A stretch of DNA of 64,000 nucleotides from Plotosus lineatus (GCA_024760905.1 CM045732.1:56675496-56739495); one strand, 5' to 3'; shown: positions 49,849 to 61,756, numbered from the stretch's first letter. Notes: generated by a model from the letters alone, not told the origin. Made by a program: numbers and translations.

Positions 49849-49907
49849 TTTAACCGCGATGCACTGAAGCCGCATGAATTGAAGCGCGAAGTAGCGAGGG
49901 TTCCTTG
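49445..49907. mobile_element. Family B element, reverse
   Basis: It opens CAGGGATCCCTCACTTTCAG and ends GTAGCGAGGGTTCCTTG, flanked by TA. A (TA)n tract at 49801-49840 replaces part of the A-rich subterminal region. Confidence 0.9.
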
Positions 49908-50954
49908 TATTAGAAGTGCATTAAAACCTAATCTTTCAGATCCAGTAGCCAAGTATCCAAACCCCTCAACACAAGTCTGCACAGTACAGCCTGGATAGGA
50001 TTTGCGTTTCCTATAATTTTAGGTTACTGACATGTTCATAATGAATCACACTCTTCTGTGGCTTCTCTCACCCTTTGGTCCTGCCTTATTCATCCTGATA
50101 CTCCTGATACGCTATTTCTGTTTGGACTTTCTGTGATTTGCTTTCTGCTCTTGTGATTGGTTCCACATGGATACCCTAAAAAATTCTACTTATCCACAAA
50201 CCTCAGTCTTACTTCAATAATTCATCTCATTTGGATGCTGTAGATTTGTACCTGTGAACTGCTGTGTTTATTCCCGGACTCTGCATCTTTATACAGAACG
50301 AGTCTCAGAAGGGCGTTGTCAGTCTGTCAATAAACACATCCTGATCCTGGTTGCACGAGGTCAGTACAATCAATCGAGAAGCAGTAAAGAATGACCACTT
50401 AGCCTAATGTGCATGGCTTTGGACTGTGGGAGGAAACTGGAGTGCCAACTGGAACCCCTTTCATGAAAATACAAACTCCACACAGAGACACCATCACCGG
50501 CCATTGGGCTCAAAGCCAGGACATTTATGATATGTGGCATACGTGCTAACCACTACTGCGCTAAAGTTATAACATAAAGTCATAAAATAAAGTGTGCTAA
50601 GAGTTTTGTGAGATTAAATCTATGTTTAAAATAAATATGTTCTGCTGGCATCATCAGTGATTATGGTCCAGGCTCAAGCATAAAATAAAATCTCAAAGAC
50701 AAACGAAATATCTTTCCATGTTTGCAATATAGCTACAGCATATCTGCTTCTTTTAAAGGATTAACGCATCAGTCACACTCTCAGAGTTAAATGTAATAGA
50801 TGTTAAACTGTTTATTTTGTTTGTTTTTTTTGTTAATGTATTTTTTCCTTTGGTTTCAACAAGCTTGAAAAATTATACACAGGAATTTGGGCTTTTAGTG
50901 CTCTTTGACTTAAATTGTAATGATTGTTAATCACACCATATATTGTTTCTGTGG
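49908..50954. other. Unassigned DNA with an old SINE-3-like fragment
   Basis: At 50395-50570 the complement of a SINE-3 body is visible (GGACTGTGGGAGGAAACTGG, CTCCACACAGAGACACC, CTAACCACTACTGCGC). The rest is unassigned. Confidence 0.65.
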
Positions 50955-51225
50955 GTGTAGTGGTGGAGTTTACTGTTCTCTGTAGACTTTGCATGTTCTT
51001 TCCAAGCTTGCATGGGTTTTCTCTGAGTGCTCCAGTTTCCTTCCACAAGCCAAAAACATGAACATTAGGCTAACGAGCTATTCTGCATTGCCCATCAGTA
51101 TAAAGGGTTGTTTGTCTGTGTTGGCCCTGTAGTGGATTGGTCAGCTGATCAGGGTATAAGCTGCTTTTTTTCCCCGTGACCTTAAACACAATAAGCAATA
51201 CAGACAATGAGTCAGTGAGTAGGGT
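50955..51225 (+). mobile_element. SINE-3-like fragment, diverged
   Basis: TTTGCATGTTCTTTCCAAGC, TTCTCTGAGTGCTCCAGTTT and GGATTGGTCAGCTGATCAGG follow the SINE-3 body in order. The tRNA-like head is eroded. Confidence 0.75.
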
Positions 51226-51546
51226 TTCCACCTCAGGGTGTCTCAGGAGGTTTCTCCTTACCATGTTCACCACTTCCTTGCATATAAATTCATGTTTTGT
51301 GGTAGCGGTACAGTATCTTTTGTCAAAAGCACTGTTAACTTGAATTGTGTTGAGTTCAAGTTCATTTGAATTAACTAATTTCGAATAAAGCAGCTGTTTG
51401 TCTCATGTGTTCACCCAAAGGGGAACGACCATATTGAGTCAATGTATGTTGACGGCAGCAATGATGTTCCTCTTAATACCCAAAAGTATTAATGTTGCTT
51501 GTGTGTTTGTGTGTTTATATATATAGATAGATAGATAGATAGATAG

Positions 51547-51690
51547 ATACATACTTTTTGGCTTTTTCAGGGGTCGCCACAGTGAATCATCTGGTTCACA
51601 TGTTTGAGTGGCATAGGTTTTACGTCGGATGCCCTTCCTGACACACCCCTTAGCGAGGGGCAGAAACACGCTGACGGCTATACAGCCTAC
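51547..51690 (-). mobile_element. SINE-1 3' half with LINE-like tail
   Basis: The minus strand shows GGCTGTATAGCCGTCAGCGT, the GGGCATCCGACGTAAAACC block and the tail GATTCACTGTGGCGACCCCT, then AAAAAGCCAAAAAG. The head is missing. A (GATA)n run lies at 51525-51547, next to its 3' end. Confidence 0.88.
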
Positions 51691-51700
51691 ATAAATGTAT

Positions 51701-51905
51701 AGTGATCCCTCGCTACTTCGCGCTTCAATTCATGTGGCTGCAGTGAATTGTGTTTTTTTTTATATAAATATTCATCAAATTAAAAAATAAGGAATAGAGG
51801 GAAAAGTGAAGGAAAATGCCACAAAACAAGGCCAATTATGCCAAAAAAAAAAACCCCAAAAACCTCCAAACAAACAAAAACAAAAAACAACTCAAAACCT
51901 CCCAT
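51701..51905. mobile_element. Family B element, cut short by microsatellites
   Basis: It opens GTGATCCCTCGCTACTTCGC and runs through the A-rich core to the family's GT site, where it dissolves into (GT)n and (TA)n. Confidence 0.85.
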
Positions 51906-51906
51906 C

Positions 51907-51945
<39 letters not shown>

Positions 51946-52023
51946 CATGTATACTGTATTATAATGTTATATATATATATATATATATATATTATTTTAT
52001 ATATTTATATTATATATATATTA

Positions 52024-52085
<62 letters not shown>

Positions 52086-52099
52086 CTATATATAAAATG

Positions 52100-52155
<56 letters not shown>
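51906..52155. repeat. (GT)n followed by 195 bp of (TA)n-rich DNA
   Basis: About 19 GT units, then TA runs interrupted by TTATACTATA units, strongly self-complementary. Confidence 0.96.
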
Positions 52156-52160
<5 letters not shown>

Positions 52161-52567
52161 GTAATTTTTTAGTGTGTGTGATGGGGTTGGGTTCTCTATT
52201 TATTTATTTATTTCGTGCTTAGGTCACAGGATTAGCTTAAGTATGATGCTTGATGACCTCGTTTGGATATAAATGTTCTGTTAAATATTAAAGTTTCATT
52301 ATCAGAAAGGTTTGGTCAAATTAAGGAAGCTGTAGTCAGTGGAGCATTTCAGTGATTGCTTAACTATAAACATGGGGTTGGCAAGTAACAAAAAAAAAAA
52401 GGAACTATAAAGCGCATTAGAATCCCCCTATATTGTGTAATATATAAAACAGGTTTTCTAACCTATGATGATGAGTGAAGGTTTCCAGATGTTCTCCTAG
52501 TGGCATTGAGGTTTTTGCCTTTGATGAGTTGCTCATAGTCCGTCACCAGCAATGGCACAAAAATAAT

Positions 52568-52627
<60 letters not shown>

Positions 52628-52911
52628 TTGGGGTTGGAGTGGAGGCTGAGTTGTCTTGTAATTGATTTGGTTTTATTGCAACTGGAGCCAGTTTAAGATC
52701 ATGATTAATTGCTCCAATTTTCACTCTGGTCCTCTGCCACATGTCTACTGCTCAAAAATATTAAAGATAAAATTAAACTCTTGTTTGAGAGGCTGAGCTG
52801 AATCTCGGTTTGTTCATTTTAAGTTGTGTTGTTTCCAGGAGAGTTGAGGTATTATCTCTGAAAGCTTGTTCAAATTTGAGCCATAGCTTAAAATTCAGGT
52901 TTACATAAATG

Positions 52912-52955
<44 letters not shown>

Positions 52956-53044
52956 CAGCAGCAGCAGCATATCTTATCCCTGTAGGGTAGTGTAGCAATT
53001 GGACTCTTCCGGAGAAGATTAACCAGGACGCAGGAACGCTTGCC
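52156..53044. other. Unassigned DNA with (GT)n and (ATA)n tracts
   Basis: GT tract at 52571-52626; (ATA)n at 52911-52955. Confidence 0.85.
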
Positions 53045-53263
53045 ACTTGTCCCCAGAAACACACTGATGGCTTTGCAGCCTATTCTTTACAAGAGTCAGC
53101 AATGGTTCTTTTACATGTCTCTCACCATAGACAGTGAGAGACATGGCCTGCCTTTGATCACCCTGTTAGCTGCACTGGGGGGGACAGTGACAGCCTGTGG
53201 GGACTCAAACCCCCAACCTTAGGATCAGCGATCCTGCGCCCTATCCACTAGACCACCACTGCC
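53045..53263 (-). mobile_element. SINE-1, tail missing
   Basis: The minus strand begins GGCAGTGGTGGTCTAGTGGA. It has the B box GGGGGTTTGAGTCCC and the body through CAGTGTGTTTCTGGGG. (TAA)n follows at 53264-53312. Confidence 0.9.
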
Positions 53264-53299
<36 letters not shown>

Positions 53300-53364
53300 G
53301 TAGTAGTAGTAATAAAATCTGAACCCAGTTCTCAATTCCATGAATCGATTGCGCCATGTCGTTA

Positions 53365-53720
53365 TCCGGTGCGCAGACATTTACTCACTGGACAATTTCT
53401 CACAACCTTAATGAAAAACCGGACATTTGCTCACAACATCTCTTTTTCTTTGTTCTAATAAATGCATAATACAAAAAAAGATCACAATGTGTTATAAAAA
53501 TTCTTTATTCTTATAAATACATGGTGCTAAATTAAGTCATTATACATTAGGGTTAGGGTTTAGTGTTAGGGTTTAGGGTTCAGGTTAGGGTTAGGCTTAG
53601 GCTTAAAATTGAACAAAACATTTTATGTTGTGAGCAAATGTCTGTTTTTTCATTAAGGTTGTGAGCATTTGTCCTGTAAGCAATTGTCCTGTTAGCATAT
53701 GTCCTGGAACCCGTTGTCCA
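53365..53720. mobile_element. Inverted-repeat element with telomere-like core, copy 1
   Basis: Both ends are built of repeated GGACATTTGCTCACA/TGTGAGCAAATGTC-type units in inverted orientation. The middle contains AAAAGATCACAATGTGTTAT and, at 53547-53604, imperfect TTAGGG repeats on the + strand. No coding capacity. Boundaries are approximate. Confidence 0.85.
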
Positions 53721-55525
53721 TCTCTTAGTCCCCGTTGTCCACCTCTTAGGTTTGAGTTTTATGGGTTTAATATAAAACTTGGGCAGATTCAGTATTCATT
53801 ACGGTGTGCGCATGTACAGAGCCGTTAGCTTCCTCTTCGCTAATCCTTCCGCTCAGTAGAAATGGTAACAGCGTGCTTTGAGCGTTTGCTTTCATTACCC
53901 GGGTTTGTTTATTATTTTGCATTTTAATGCTACATCTCTTGAGTTCTTTGCAGTTTTTCATGCTTCCAAGAAAGCAAAGTTGGTTAAAGCTATTTACTTG
54001 TTTAACATTTAATGCCAGTTTCAGATGTCACACCCATTCAGTCATAGAGTTTCTCGGTGAGTAATGAGTTAGCAGTTTGTTTGATGTTTTATATGCAAAA
54101 ACCCCCCAAACTCAGACTTTTTTCTTCCAACAGTACAACACAAAACTATGTCAAGTTCTATTATTACACTTTAAAATGTGGCCAAGTGCATGACTCTGCA
54201 AAGGAAAGTCATTCTGATCAGTTTTTATACGCAGCCATTGAACCTTTGTTTCGAAGATATTTAGAAGTTGCCGTGGCTGCAGGATTCTGTACCTTACTTG
54301 TGGTTTGCCCAAGTCTCCTTCTACAACGTATTCTGTGCCAAAGACAGCAGACGTAGGAGTGATGCGTCTCAGCTCTTGTTTATTGCCCCATCGTCTCCGT
54401 ATCTCACTGTGAGGACAGACGTCTCGTGCTGCGCTGCTGACATGCACAGAACTGAGGGTTTCAATAGGGCCCTGCCCGTCTCAATGCCTCACAAACGCTC
54501 CAAGAAATGCCCCATTGAACCAGTTTTATGTCTCCGCATTCCCGTTCCATCCTTAGCTCTGGCACTAGACGTTGCTTCCTGTTCTAGGTGTCTCAGAGGC
54601 CATTCAAAACCTTCTGCTAACAATTGCACATTTACAAGTGGAGTCATTCTTCCCTGTGGTTTGAATACCTTTTCATTAAAGCATGAAATTGCCCGTTTGG
54701 ATGTCAAGTGAACAGCTAGACTGGCAAAATCATACTGTACATGGTAAGTCAACTGGAAGGGGAAATACATTCAGTAGCCATCCAGAAGGCTGTATATTAT
54801 CTAAACAATATCCAAACCTCCCTGGGCCGGAATACAACACTGGAGCCTGTGAGGTAGAAGATAATATTTATTGTTTAACTAAGTTTATTGAATATAGAAA
54901 GGAAGAGGCGCCTCAAATGCTGTATTGGTTTATTAACATTGGAAGAGCTTTGTATATTCTGTTTTTCTGTATATTTTGTTGTTGCGAAGCTTTTGTTCTC
55001 AAATGGCTTTTTTCTTTCTGTCTGCTGGATTTATGGAACTTTTTTTTTTTTCCCACCCCTGCCCATTATTTCAGAATAGAGTCTCATATTTTGGTTGCTG
55101 TAAAAGGAGCGCTTGTCCCAGCTGCAGCCAAGTTGTTTCTGAGATGCTCCTGATTTACACCGAATGGGTTTTTTTTTGTTTTGTTTTGTTTTTGTTTCTG
55201 ATGCACCAACCCCCACCACTCCACCCCTCTTTCCCACATGCTGACCCCAAAATTCCCACTTCACAGCGAGGTGGTGTACAATACGAACCATTTAAGCCTG
55301 GGCTTCTGGAGATGCACTGGCTTGGTTTTACCTCCCTACAAAACAAGCCTCTGCTGCACAATAACTGCTCTAATCCTTTGCCCAGAAATCTCTGAAGCGC
55401 TGCTTTACTGTAAATCATCCAGTGTCTACCTTTTTCATTTTCAGGTCAGACTGGTACCGTTTATATTTAATAGCTGTGTGTGCATAATAACAAAACAAGT
55501 TGCAATGTTGTATATGTTCCTGTAC

Positions 55526-55558
<33 letters not shown>

Positions 55559-57749
55559 GATTGATTAATAAATTACCCTTATATCTGCTTTTATACCCAT
55601 ATTCTTTTTATACGCTTTAAACAGCCGCGGCATGATTGGGATGCCCTGAATAGAATTTGACATCTTTTCCAGATCACGCATGATTTGGAATTGACCAAGG
55701 AGAAACCCTGCTTTTCATTTGACAGCCCTTTGAAAACCACAGAGTGCTTTTACTGCCTGTTCTGTGGGTGTGAAAACCTTCTGCCTGTCATATTTGGGTA
55801 TACCAGTACGGCTCAGTAAATTGGCCCAGAGCGCAAGATTGAAGACAAAGATACAGAGATGATCCAAAGCAGCTGAACTCTGTCACACTTGAACCTATGC
55901 CCTCTTATCCACATTTTCTCTATTAGAGTCTCTTCTCTTACTGAAGTTGTCTGAGAACGGTCTGAACCTCATTGTTCTGTTCGTTTACTCACAGACAGAT
56001 GTGGTAGTCAGTGAGTGATGCAGTTTTGCTCACGGTTGGCGTGTGCTCCAGGCTTGTATAGACGCTCCATGTCTCTTGCCCCCACCCCCCAAACCCTCAC
56101 CACCAGCACCACCACCACCACCACCACCCCCTGTTTCGCTAACATGTTTTGCCCTTCCTATACTCCCTATTGGTAATTGTGAGGCGCCAGTACATATACA
56201 GCTTCACACACCCACATTTCAGACATACGCACATCGCCACATCTGCTGGAGGCCACTCATGAATATGCAGGAGCAGGAGCGCCTCTTCCTGAAATTCCTC
56301 ATTGTCGCACATTCAAGCTGTCGTGTCGAACCCTGTCTTATTTTTAGTTGACTCTCAGGCTCCTTAGTTGTCCTTTTCTGAACTTTAAGTCTTTTTCTCA
56401 CTATTCTTTGTGTCCCGTGTTCAGGGCTAATTGTGTAGAATTTATTGGCTCTCTGTGCTGAAGCCTCGAGACATGTGTTTGACCTGCGTCCTGGCCTCCA
56501 CACTTCACATCAATATAAAGACGAAAAGCTAAACCACAACCAGCACTAGGCTTGAAATATGTGTGCTGTTTCCTTTGTCGGGGCTTTATTTTGTGTATTC
56601 CCACTAACAAGGGTTTTTTGTCCTCAGACTTTTGTTGTCTCTCAGTGGGTACAGTGAAACGGCGCTGATTTGGACACTGCACAATTGGTGCATACAGGCA
56701 GTCTCAACAAAGGCTATACATGGCAAATTGTTTATGACACGAGATAAACAATACGCAATGGGCCTCACTTCTATTGTGCATAAAGAGAGAAGGACGACAG
56801 ACTGATATTCACACTAATGTCTTGCATGTGTGAGGTTGCCTCCAGTTTGAGGCTGACAATTGAAGCGTCATCTCTCCGTACGAAAGAGGCCGCTTGTCTC
56901 TCACGTTTAGGCAACTTCCCGGGCTTTGGGAGCCAGCGAGAGGACACGGCACATCTGATCAAAGATAAAGTCCCGCTTACTGAGGGTCATCCATCTCTGT
57001 TCTTTTCTTTCTCAGTCCTGGCAACTATGCAGTCATGGTGACTGGAAGAGAGTAGTGCAAACAGACTCGTTCCTCACGCAAACAAGCCTCAGAGCGCAGC
57101 AGAGAGAGACGCTCTTCTAACTCGACTCTTTCTTGTGCTCCCCTCACCCCCGCCCCCCCCACCCGCCCCCTTTTTAATTCCCACACATCAAGAACACCGA
57201 GTTTAGTTGTGATCTGCAGCTCCTCTCATCAGCACGAGAACTTCTGTTTTCTGTTATGGTGTGGGATACAGAGAGTGTTTAACTGTGAACCTTCCCCTGA
57301 CTGCTGACTCACTCTTTTTTATTATTTTTTTTATTTATTTATTTTTTTTACAATGATTTTGTCACTGACAATGTCCAGCTCTCAGCATGGAGGCGTCAAA
57401 CACGCTGAGCAATGTTTATCTTTCAGTCAGTCAATAAATTAGTATGCTATAAACCAGACGGTACCATGTGACTAGAGCACGAACACAGAGGTGCCAATCA
57501 CAGCAAAGCACCGTATCATAAATTGTCATAACATGCTATTCTGAGATATCATTAATAACCTTATTAGTTTCAAACACTTTATTATCATTTTATCACAAAC
57601 TTGTGCATTTTTGTACATAATTTTTAAAATCATTATTTATTTGTTAATTAATAAATAATAAATACACTGTTATTTATTACAATTTTATTTGCATGATATA
57701 TCATGCATTATTAAAATCTCGCCACGATCATGATGTGATCATTTTTGAC
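53721..57749. other. 4-kb repeat-poor block
   Basis: No transposon or SINE was seen. Simple tracts only: poly-A at 55531-55558, (CCA)n at 56098-56127, C-rich 57141-57172. One chance-like ORF of 147 codons lies at 54268-54711 without any motif. A possible 3' exon acceptor at 57015 is discussed under findings. Confidence 0.4.
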
Positions 57750-58078
57750 GGTTCCAGGACATTTGCTCGCAGGACAAATGCTCACAACCTTAATGAAAAC
57801 CTGGACATTTGCTCACAACATAAAAAGAATGTGTTCAATTTTAACCCTAAGCCTAAACCCTAACCCTAACACTAAACACTAACCCTAACCCCTAACCCTA
57901 ATGTATAACGAGTTAATTCAGCATTATGTATTTATAAGAATAGAGAATTTTTACAACACATTGTGATCTTTTTGTATTATGCATTTATTAGAACAAAGAA
58001 AAAAAGATGTTGTGAGCAAAGGTCTGTTTTTTTCATTAAGGTCGTGAGCATTTGTCCTGTGAACAAATGTCCGTGCAC
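57750..58078. mobile_element. Inverted-repeat element with telomere-like core, copy 2 (opposite orientation)
   Basis: It has the same terminal GGACATTTGCTCGCAGGACA-type units, the same AAAAAGATGTTGTGAGCAAA segment, and CCCTAA repeats at 57842-57903. It is the reverse complement of the copy at 53.4 kb. Confidence 0.86.
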
Positions 58079-58358
58079 CTTTTTGACATATTGACGGAAA
58101 GACACCGAGGACGCCTTAAACCGAAGCTTTTCTTCGAAGGGAAAATTGTAAAACAAGCATTTCTACTTTCACCTCGCACATATTTTACCAAATTTTGTGT
58201 AGACTGATGTACATTAGAATTACAATTAAGTGCAAATGTTTGTAAACATGGGCAAGAAGATTCGCCAAATGATGTTTGAAATATAAATTGTGAAGCAGTT
58301 AAAGTAAAAACATTTTCAGATTTCCCGTCCTTTGGTTTTGTCCTTTGCAAATACTGTA

Positions 58359-59008
58359 CAGGGATCCCTCACTTTCCGCAGTTAATTGGGACCGAGATCT
58401 CAGGGACCACCGAATTCCGCGAAGTAGGATCATCCCCAACCCGACTGACATATATGTCCATGTATAAGATATACAGATAAGATAAGATACAGCTTTATTA
58501 ATCTCACAATGGGGAAATTCACTGTTACAGGCTCTTGAGGTACCATCAGTAGGGGGTGCAAAAATAGACATATACAAACATACACACATACATATATATT
58601 ATATAAGTAAATAAATAAATAGATACATAAATAGTATAAATTAATAAACAATAAAAGAAAAGAAGGGAACGACTTTATAGACTGGCCTATATTAAAGTGT
58701 AATGTATCTGAGTGCAGAGTAGATGGGTTGATATGGTTCACAGTCAGTGGGGTAGATGTGGTTGATTAAAGTGCGCGGGGTTTTTATTGCACATAACCGG
58801 TATTTTCACAGACAGTTACAAAGTGGCGTTGTACAGTCTGACAGCGGTGGGAATGAACGACCTGCGGTAGCGCTCCTTGTATATGTATATATAATATCAA
58901 TAAATACATATTCAACACCATAAATGCTTATAATAACAATTAAAACATTCAAAAATATGCAGAAGATGTAAATTAAATATAAATACACACAGACGCGCAC
59001 ACACACAC

Positions 59009-59044
<36 letters not shown>

Positions 59045-59303
59045 AGTCAGATGTGTACCTCACAAAAATGTAAGTAGTTTAGATGGGAGGTTTTGGGTTG
59101 TTTTTTGTTTTGTGTTGGTTTACGTTTTGTTTTGTTTTTTTGCATAATTGGCCTTGTTTTGTGGCATTTTCCTTAACTTTTCCCCCCATTCTTCCTTAAT
59201 TTCCTCATTTTTTAATTCGATTATTATTTATTATTATTTTTTTAAAAAAACACAATGCGCTAAAGCCACATGAATTGAAGTGTGAAGTAGCGAAGGATCC
59301 CTG
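58359..59303. mobile_element. Family B element, reverse, carrying a LINE-like insertion
   Basis: The ends are CAGGGATCCCTCACTTTCCG and GTAGCGAAGGATCCCTG, with TA on both sides. Foreign DNA interrupts it at 58468-58880. A (CA)n tract lies at 58985-59042. Confidence 0.9.
58468..58880. mobile_element. LINE-like fragment inside family B
   Basis: GATAAGATACAGCTTTATTA, CTCACAATGGGGAAATTCAC and GACAGCGGTGGGAATGAACG are text typical of a widespread teleost retrotransposon 3' region. No ORF remains and the clade is not resolved. Confidence 0.65.
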
Positions 59304-59730
59304 TAGTTTTGTTTTTATTAGTATTAATTTCCTCTAAATATACTTTAGCTTTGTGTGAAATCAGGGTTTTGCTTTTAGGTTTTGTTGACTTCATCTTGTT
59401 TTCCTAAAAGTGTTTAGTTTAGTTTTTTAAACACGGACATGAATGGCCCTTGAGTGGTGTTCATGGACAGTGATATGAGAAAGGGTCTGATCCTGAGCTA
59501 CTCAGTTTTTATGAGTGTGGCTCCTGTTCCACACACTGTCTCTTCCTTCTTGTCCTGTCAGCAGGCGGTATTTCATCAGAGCTCTTGCTCCACAGCCATT
59601 CTCTGCACATGTGTGCTCTCGCTTTGCCCTTCTTGCAAATACCCTTTCCCTTTTTTTTTGTTTTTTTTTTTAAATAATAATTTTTCCTCGTTTTTCTTGG
59701 ACACTGTCAACACAATTTGCCCCGGCATAG
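59304..59730. other. Unassigned DNA
   Basis: A T-rich stretch at 59649-59697 precedes the candidate exon. Confidence 0.5.
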
Positions 59731-59789
59731 CTGCGGACGGCAGCAGCGGCCTGCCACCCACTGCCAAGGCCAGGAACCTGGATGAGTGG

Positions 59790-59792
<3 letters not shown>
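59731..59792 (+). CDS. Possible 62-bp exon, function unknown
   Basis: GC-rich segment bounded by GGCATAG upstream and gtgtgtg downstream. One frame reads ADGSSGLPPTAKARNLDEWN and another is also open. Neither matches the expected short SUPT3H tail. The frame that looks protein-like needs phase 2 at its 5' side, while exon h ends in phase 0. It may therefore be an unrelated exon or chance. Confidence 0.2.

Positions 59793-59860
<68 letters not shown>
59793..59860. repeat. (GT)n microsatellite
   Basis: About 34 GT units. Confidence 0.97.
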
Positions 59861-59862
<2 letters not shown>

Positions 59863-60637
59863 ACATGCAGGATTGGCTGAACCTTAGGACCTCCACGGAG
59901 TGTTTCCATAAGGAGAGAGAAGACCTTACTTAGCACTATTTAACTGCAAAATTGAGATTTATGAATGACCAAGCGGAGGTTTCGCCAAACACAGTTTAAA
60001 GTATGAAAGTAATATTTATCATGGAGTAAGACCTCACTTTGAACAACTCTGTGTACCATTTACACTTCTGATGGTTTTAATAATGCAGTATAGAAAAACT
60101 CTTGAAAGATAGATAATTATTTTATATTTATTAATTTATTTATAATATCTGAACCAAAGCCCTTTTTTTTAAGCGGAGCCAAGTATGAGACCTGTCTGAT
60201 TCTGTCTCTGTCCTTTTTTCCCTGATTCCGTATTTCCCTTTTTTACTCTTGGGAGATTTATTTTTTGGATTTTTGGTGTAGCGCAGTGAGTTTTTGCACA
60301 CTGTGAGGAAAGTGGAGCCTTCTTTCTTTCTTTCTCTTTTTTTTTTTTTTTGCGCAGTATAAATAATTAGTTGAGGGAGGTTTGGGAGTATGGATGGCAA
60401 AGAGGAATATTATGTGAGACAGTCAGATTTAAAATGTATTCCATATGGAAAGGAACTGTCCTTGCCCTATATTTCAATTACTCCACATTATACACATAGT
60501 GTATGTCAAAAAAAGGACAAATAATATTTCCCTTCCTTTCAGAATCGGGTCTCTGTGAGCTTCCTTCAAGGTGTCAGCCTTTCACTGAAAGGTCTTTTAA
60601 TAAATTTGTTATCATATTGTCCGTATTGCGTGTTTGT
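59861..60637. other. Unassigned DNA
   Basis: Nothing was recognised apart from a T/CT-rich tract at 60322-60350. Confidence 0.5.
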
Positions 60638-60940
60638 GGGCGGTACGGTGATGTAGTGGTTAGCATGTCCGCCTCCCAGCAAGAAAGTCCCGGGTTCAAG
60701 ATTCGGGCGTCTCTGTGCGAAGGTTGCAGGTTCCCCTGTGCTTGAATGGGTTTCCTCTTAATACTCCAGTTTCCTCTCACATTTAAAAGGCATGCGCATG
60801 AGGCGAATTGTGTACGTGTGTGTGTGTTAGCCTTGGAGTGGTCTGGTAAGCTATTCAGGGTGTACCCCACCTTCACCGAGTATCAGCTGAGATACGCTCC
60901 AGTCTCCTTATGACCTTAAAAAGAAAAGGTTAAGCAGTTC
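60638..60940 (+). mobile_element. SINE-3, tRNA-derived
   Basis: The head GGGCGGTACGGTGATGTAGT and B box GGGTTCAAGATTC are visible. The tail CAGGGTGTACCCCACCTTCA, then CTTAAAAAGAAAAGG, is typical for this family in fish. A block around 60820 contains a short GT run. Confidence 0.85.
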
Positions 60941-61055
60941 ACCAAAATGCATGTGTGTTTATAAATGTAGATCTAGAACTTTTAACTTACAAAAAAACTC
61001 TAACACTTTAATAAAAGTTTATTTTCTGAATACAATCCAAATAAGTCAAAATATC

Positions 61056-61213
61056 TATGTGTGTGTGTGTTTATACGTGTATGTGTGTGCGTGTGTGTGT
61101 CCATGTGTGTGTCTGTATGTGTGTGTGTATTTATACGTGCGTGTGTGTGTGTGTGTGTGTGAGACCGTGTGTGTGTGTCCGTGTGTGTGTGTGTGTGTGT
61201 GTGTGTTTATGTA

Positions 61214-61257
<44 letters not shown>

Positions 61258-61264
61258 TATTTAT

Positions 61265-61303
<39 letters not shown>

Positions 61304-61371
61304 TATTTATACGTGTGTGTGTGTGTGTGTGTGTGTGTTTGTGTGTGTATTTATACATGTGTGTGCGCGTG

Positions 61372-61403
<32 letters not shown>

Positions 61404-61414
61404 GTTGTATTTAT

Positions 61415-61451
<37 letters not shown>

Positions 61452-61460
61452 TATTTATAC

Positions 61461-61497
<37 letters not shown>

Positions 61498-61508
61498 TAT
61501 TTATACGG

Positions 61509-61555
<47 letters not shown>

Positions 61556-61561
61556 TATTTA

Positions 61562-61592
<31 letters not shown>

Positions 61593-61631
61593 TTGTATTT
61601 ATACGTGTGTGTGTGTGTTGTGTGTGTGTGT
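61056..61631. repeat. Compound GT minisatellite with TTTGTATTTATACG interruptions
   Basis: About 10 blocks of (GT)8-20 are separated by GTATTTATACG/ATG units at irregular spacing of 38-60 bp. It stays open in several frames (up to 249 codons of Cys-Val), an artefact of composition. Confidence 0.96.
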
Positions 61632-61756
61632 ATAAGGATTCAAATGCTAAGAGAAAAGCCGCTGTCTACTCACTTCTTGGCGTTATTGCAATCGCGCTAA
61701 ATAGCGAAGTGGATTATTTAGTTCAGATTTTGTAGGTCCAGCCATATTTTTTGCAG

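Noticed and set aside
53547..53604. True chromosome end or recent telomere fusion
   Set aside because: The TTAGGG tract is short, imperfect, and embedded in a dispersed element that recurs inverted at 57.8 kb.
54268..54711. 147-codon ORF free of simple repeats in the repeat-poor block
   Set aside because: No motif, no family resemblance, no splice or start context. A frame of this length is plausible by chance in 64 kb, and overlapping reverse frames are equally open.
60638..60720. tRNA gene
   Set aside because: A- and B-box-like sequences are present, but the cloverleaf is not complete and the sequence continues as a SINE body. The same applies to the other tRNA-like heads (11.4, 11.7, 15.3, 19.8, 37.1, 40.1, 61.8 and 63.9 kb).
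60951..61735. Long ORFs (249, 192 and 188 codons) of repeated Cys-Val
   Set aside because: They are translations of the GT minisatellite, present in all frames of that strand and mirrored by His-Thr ORFs on the other. No start context or real protein composition.
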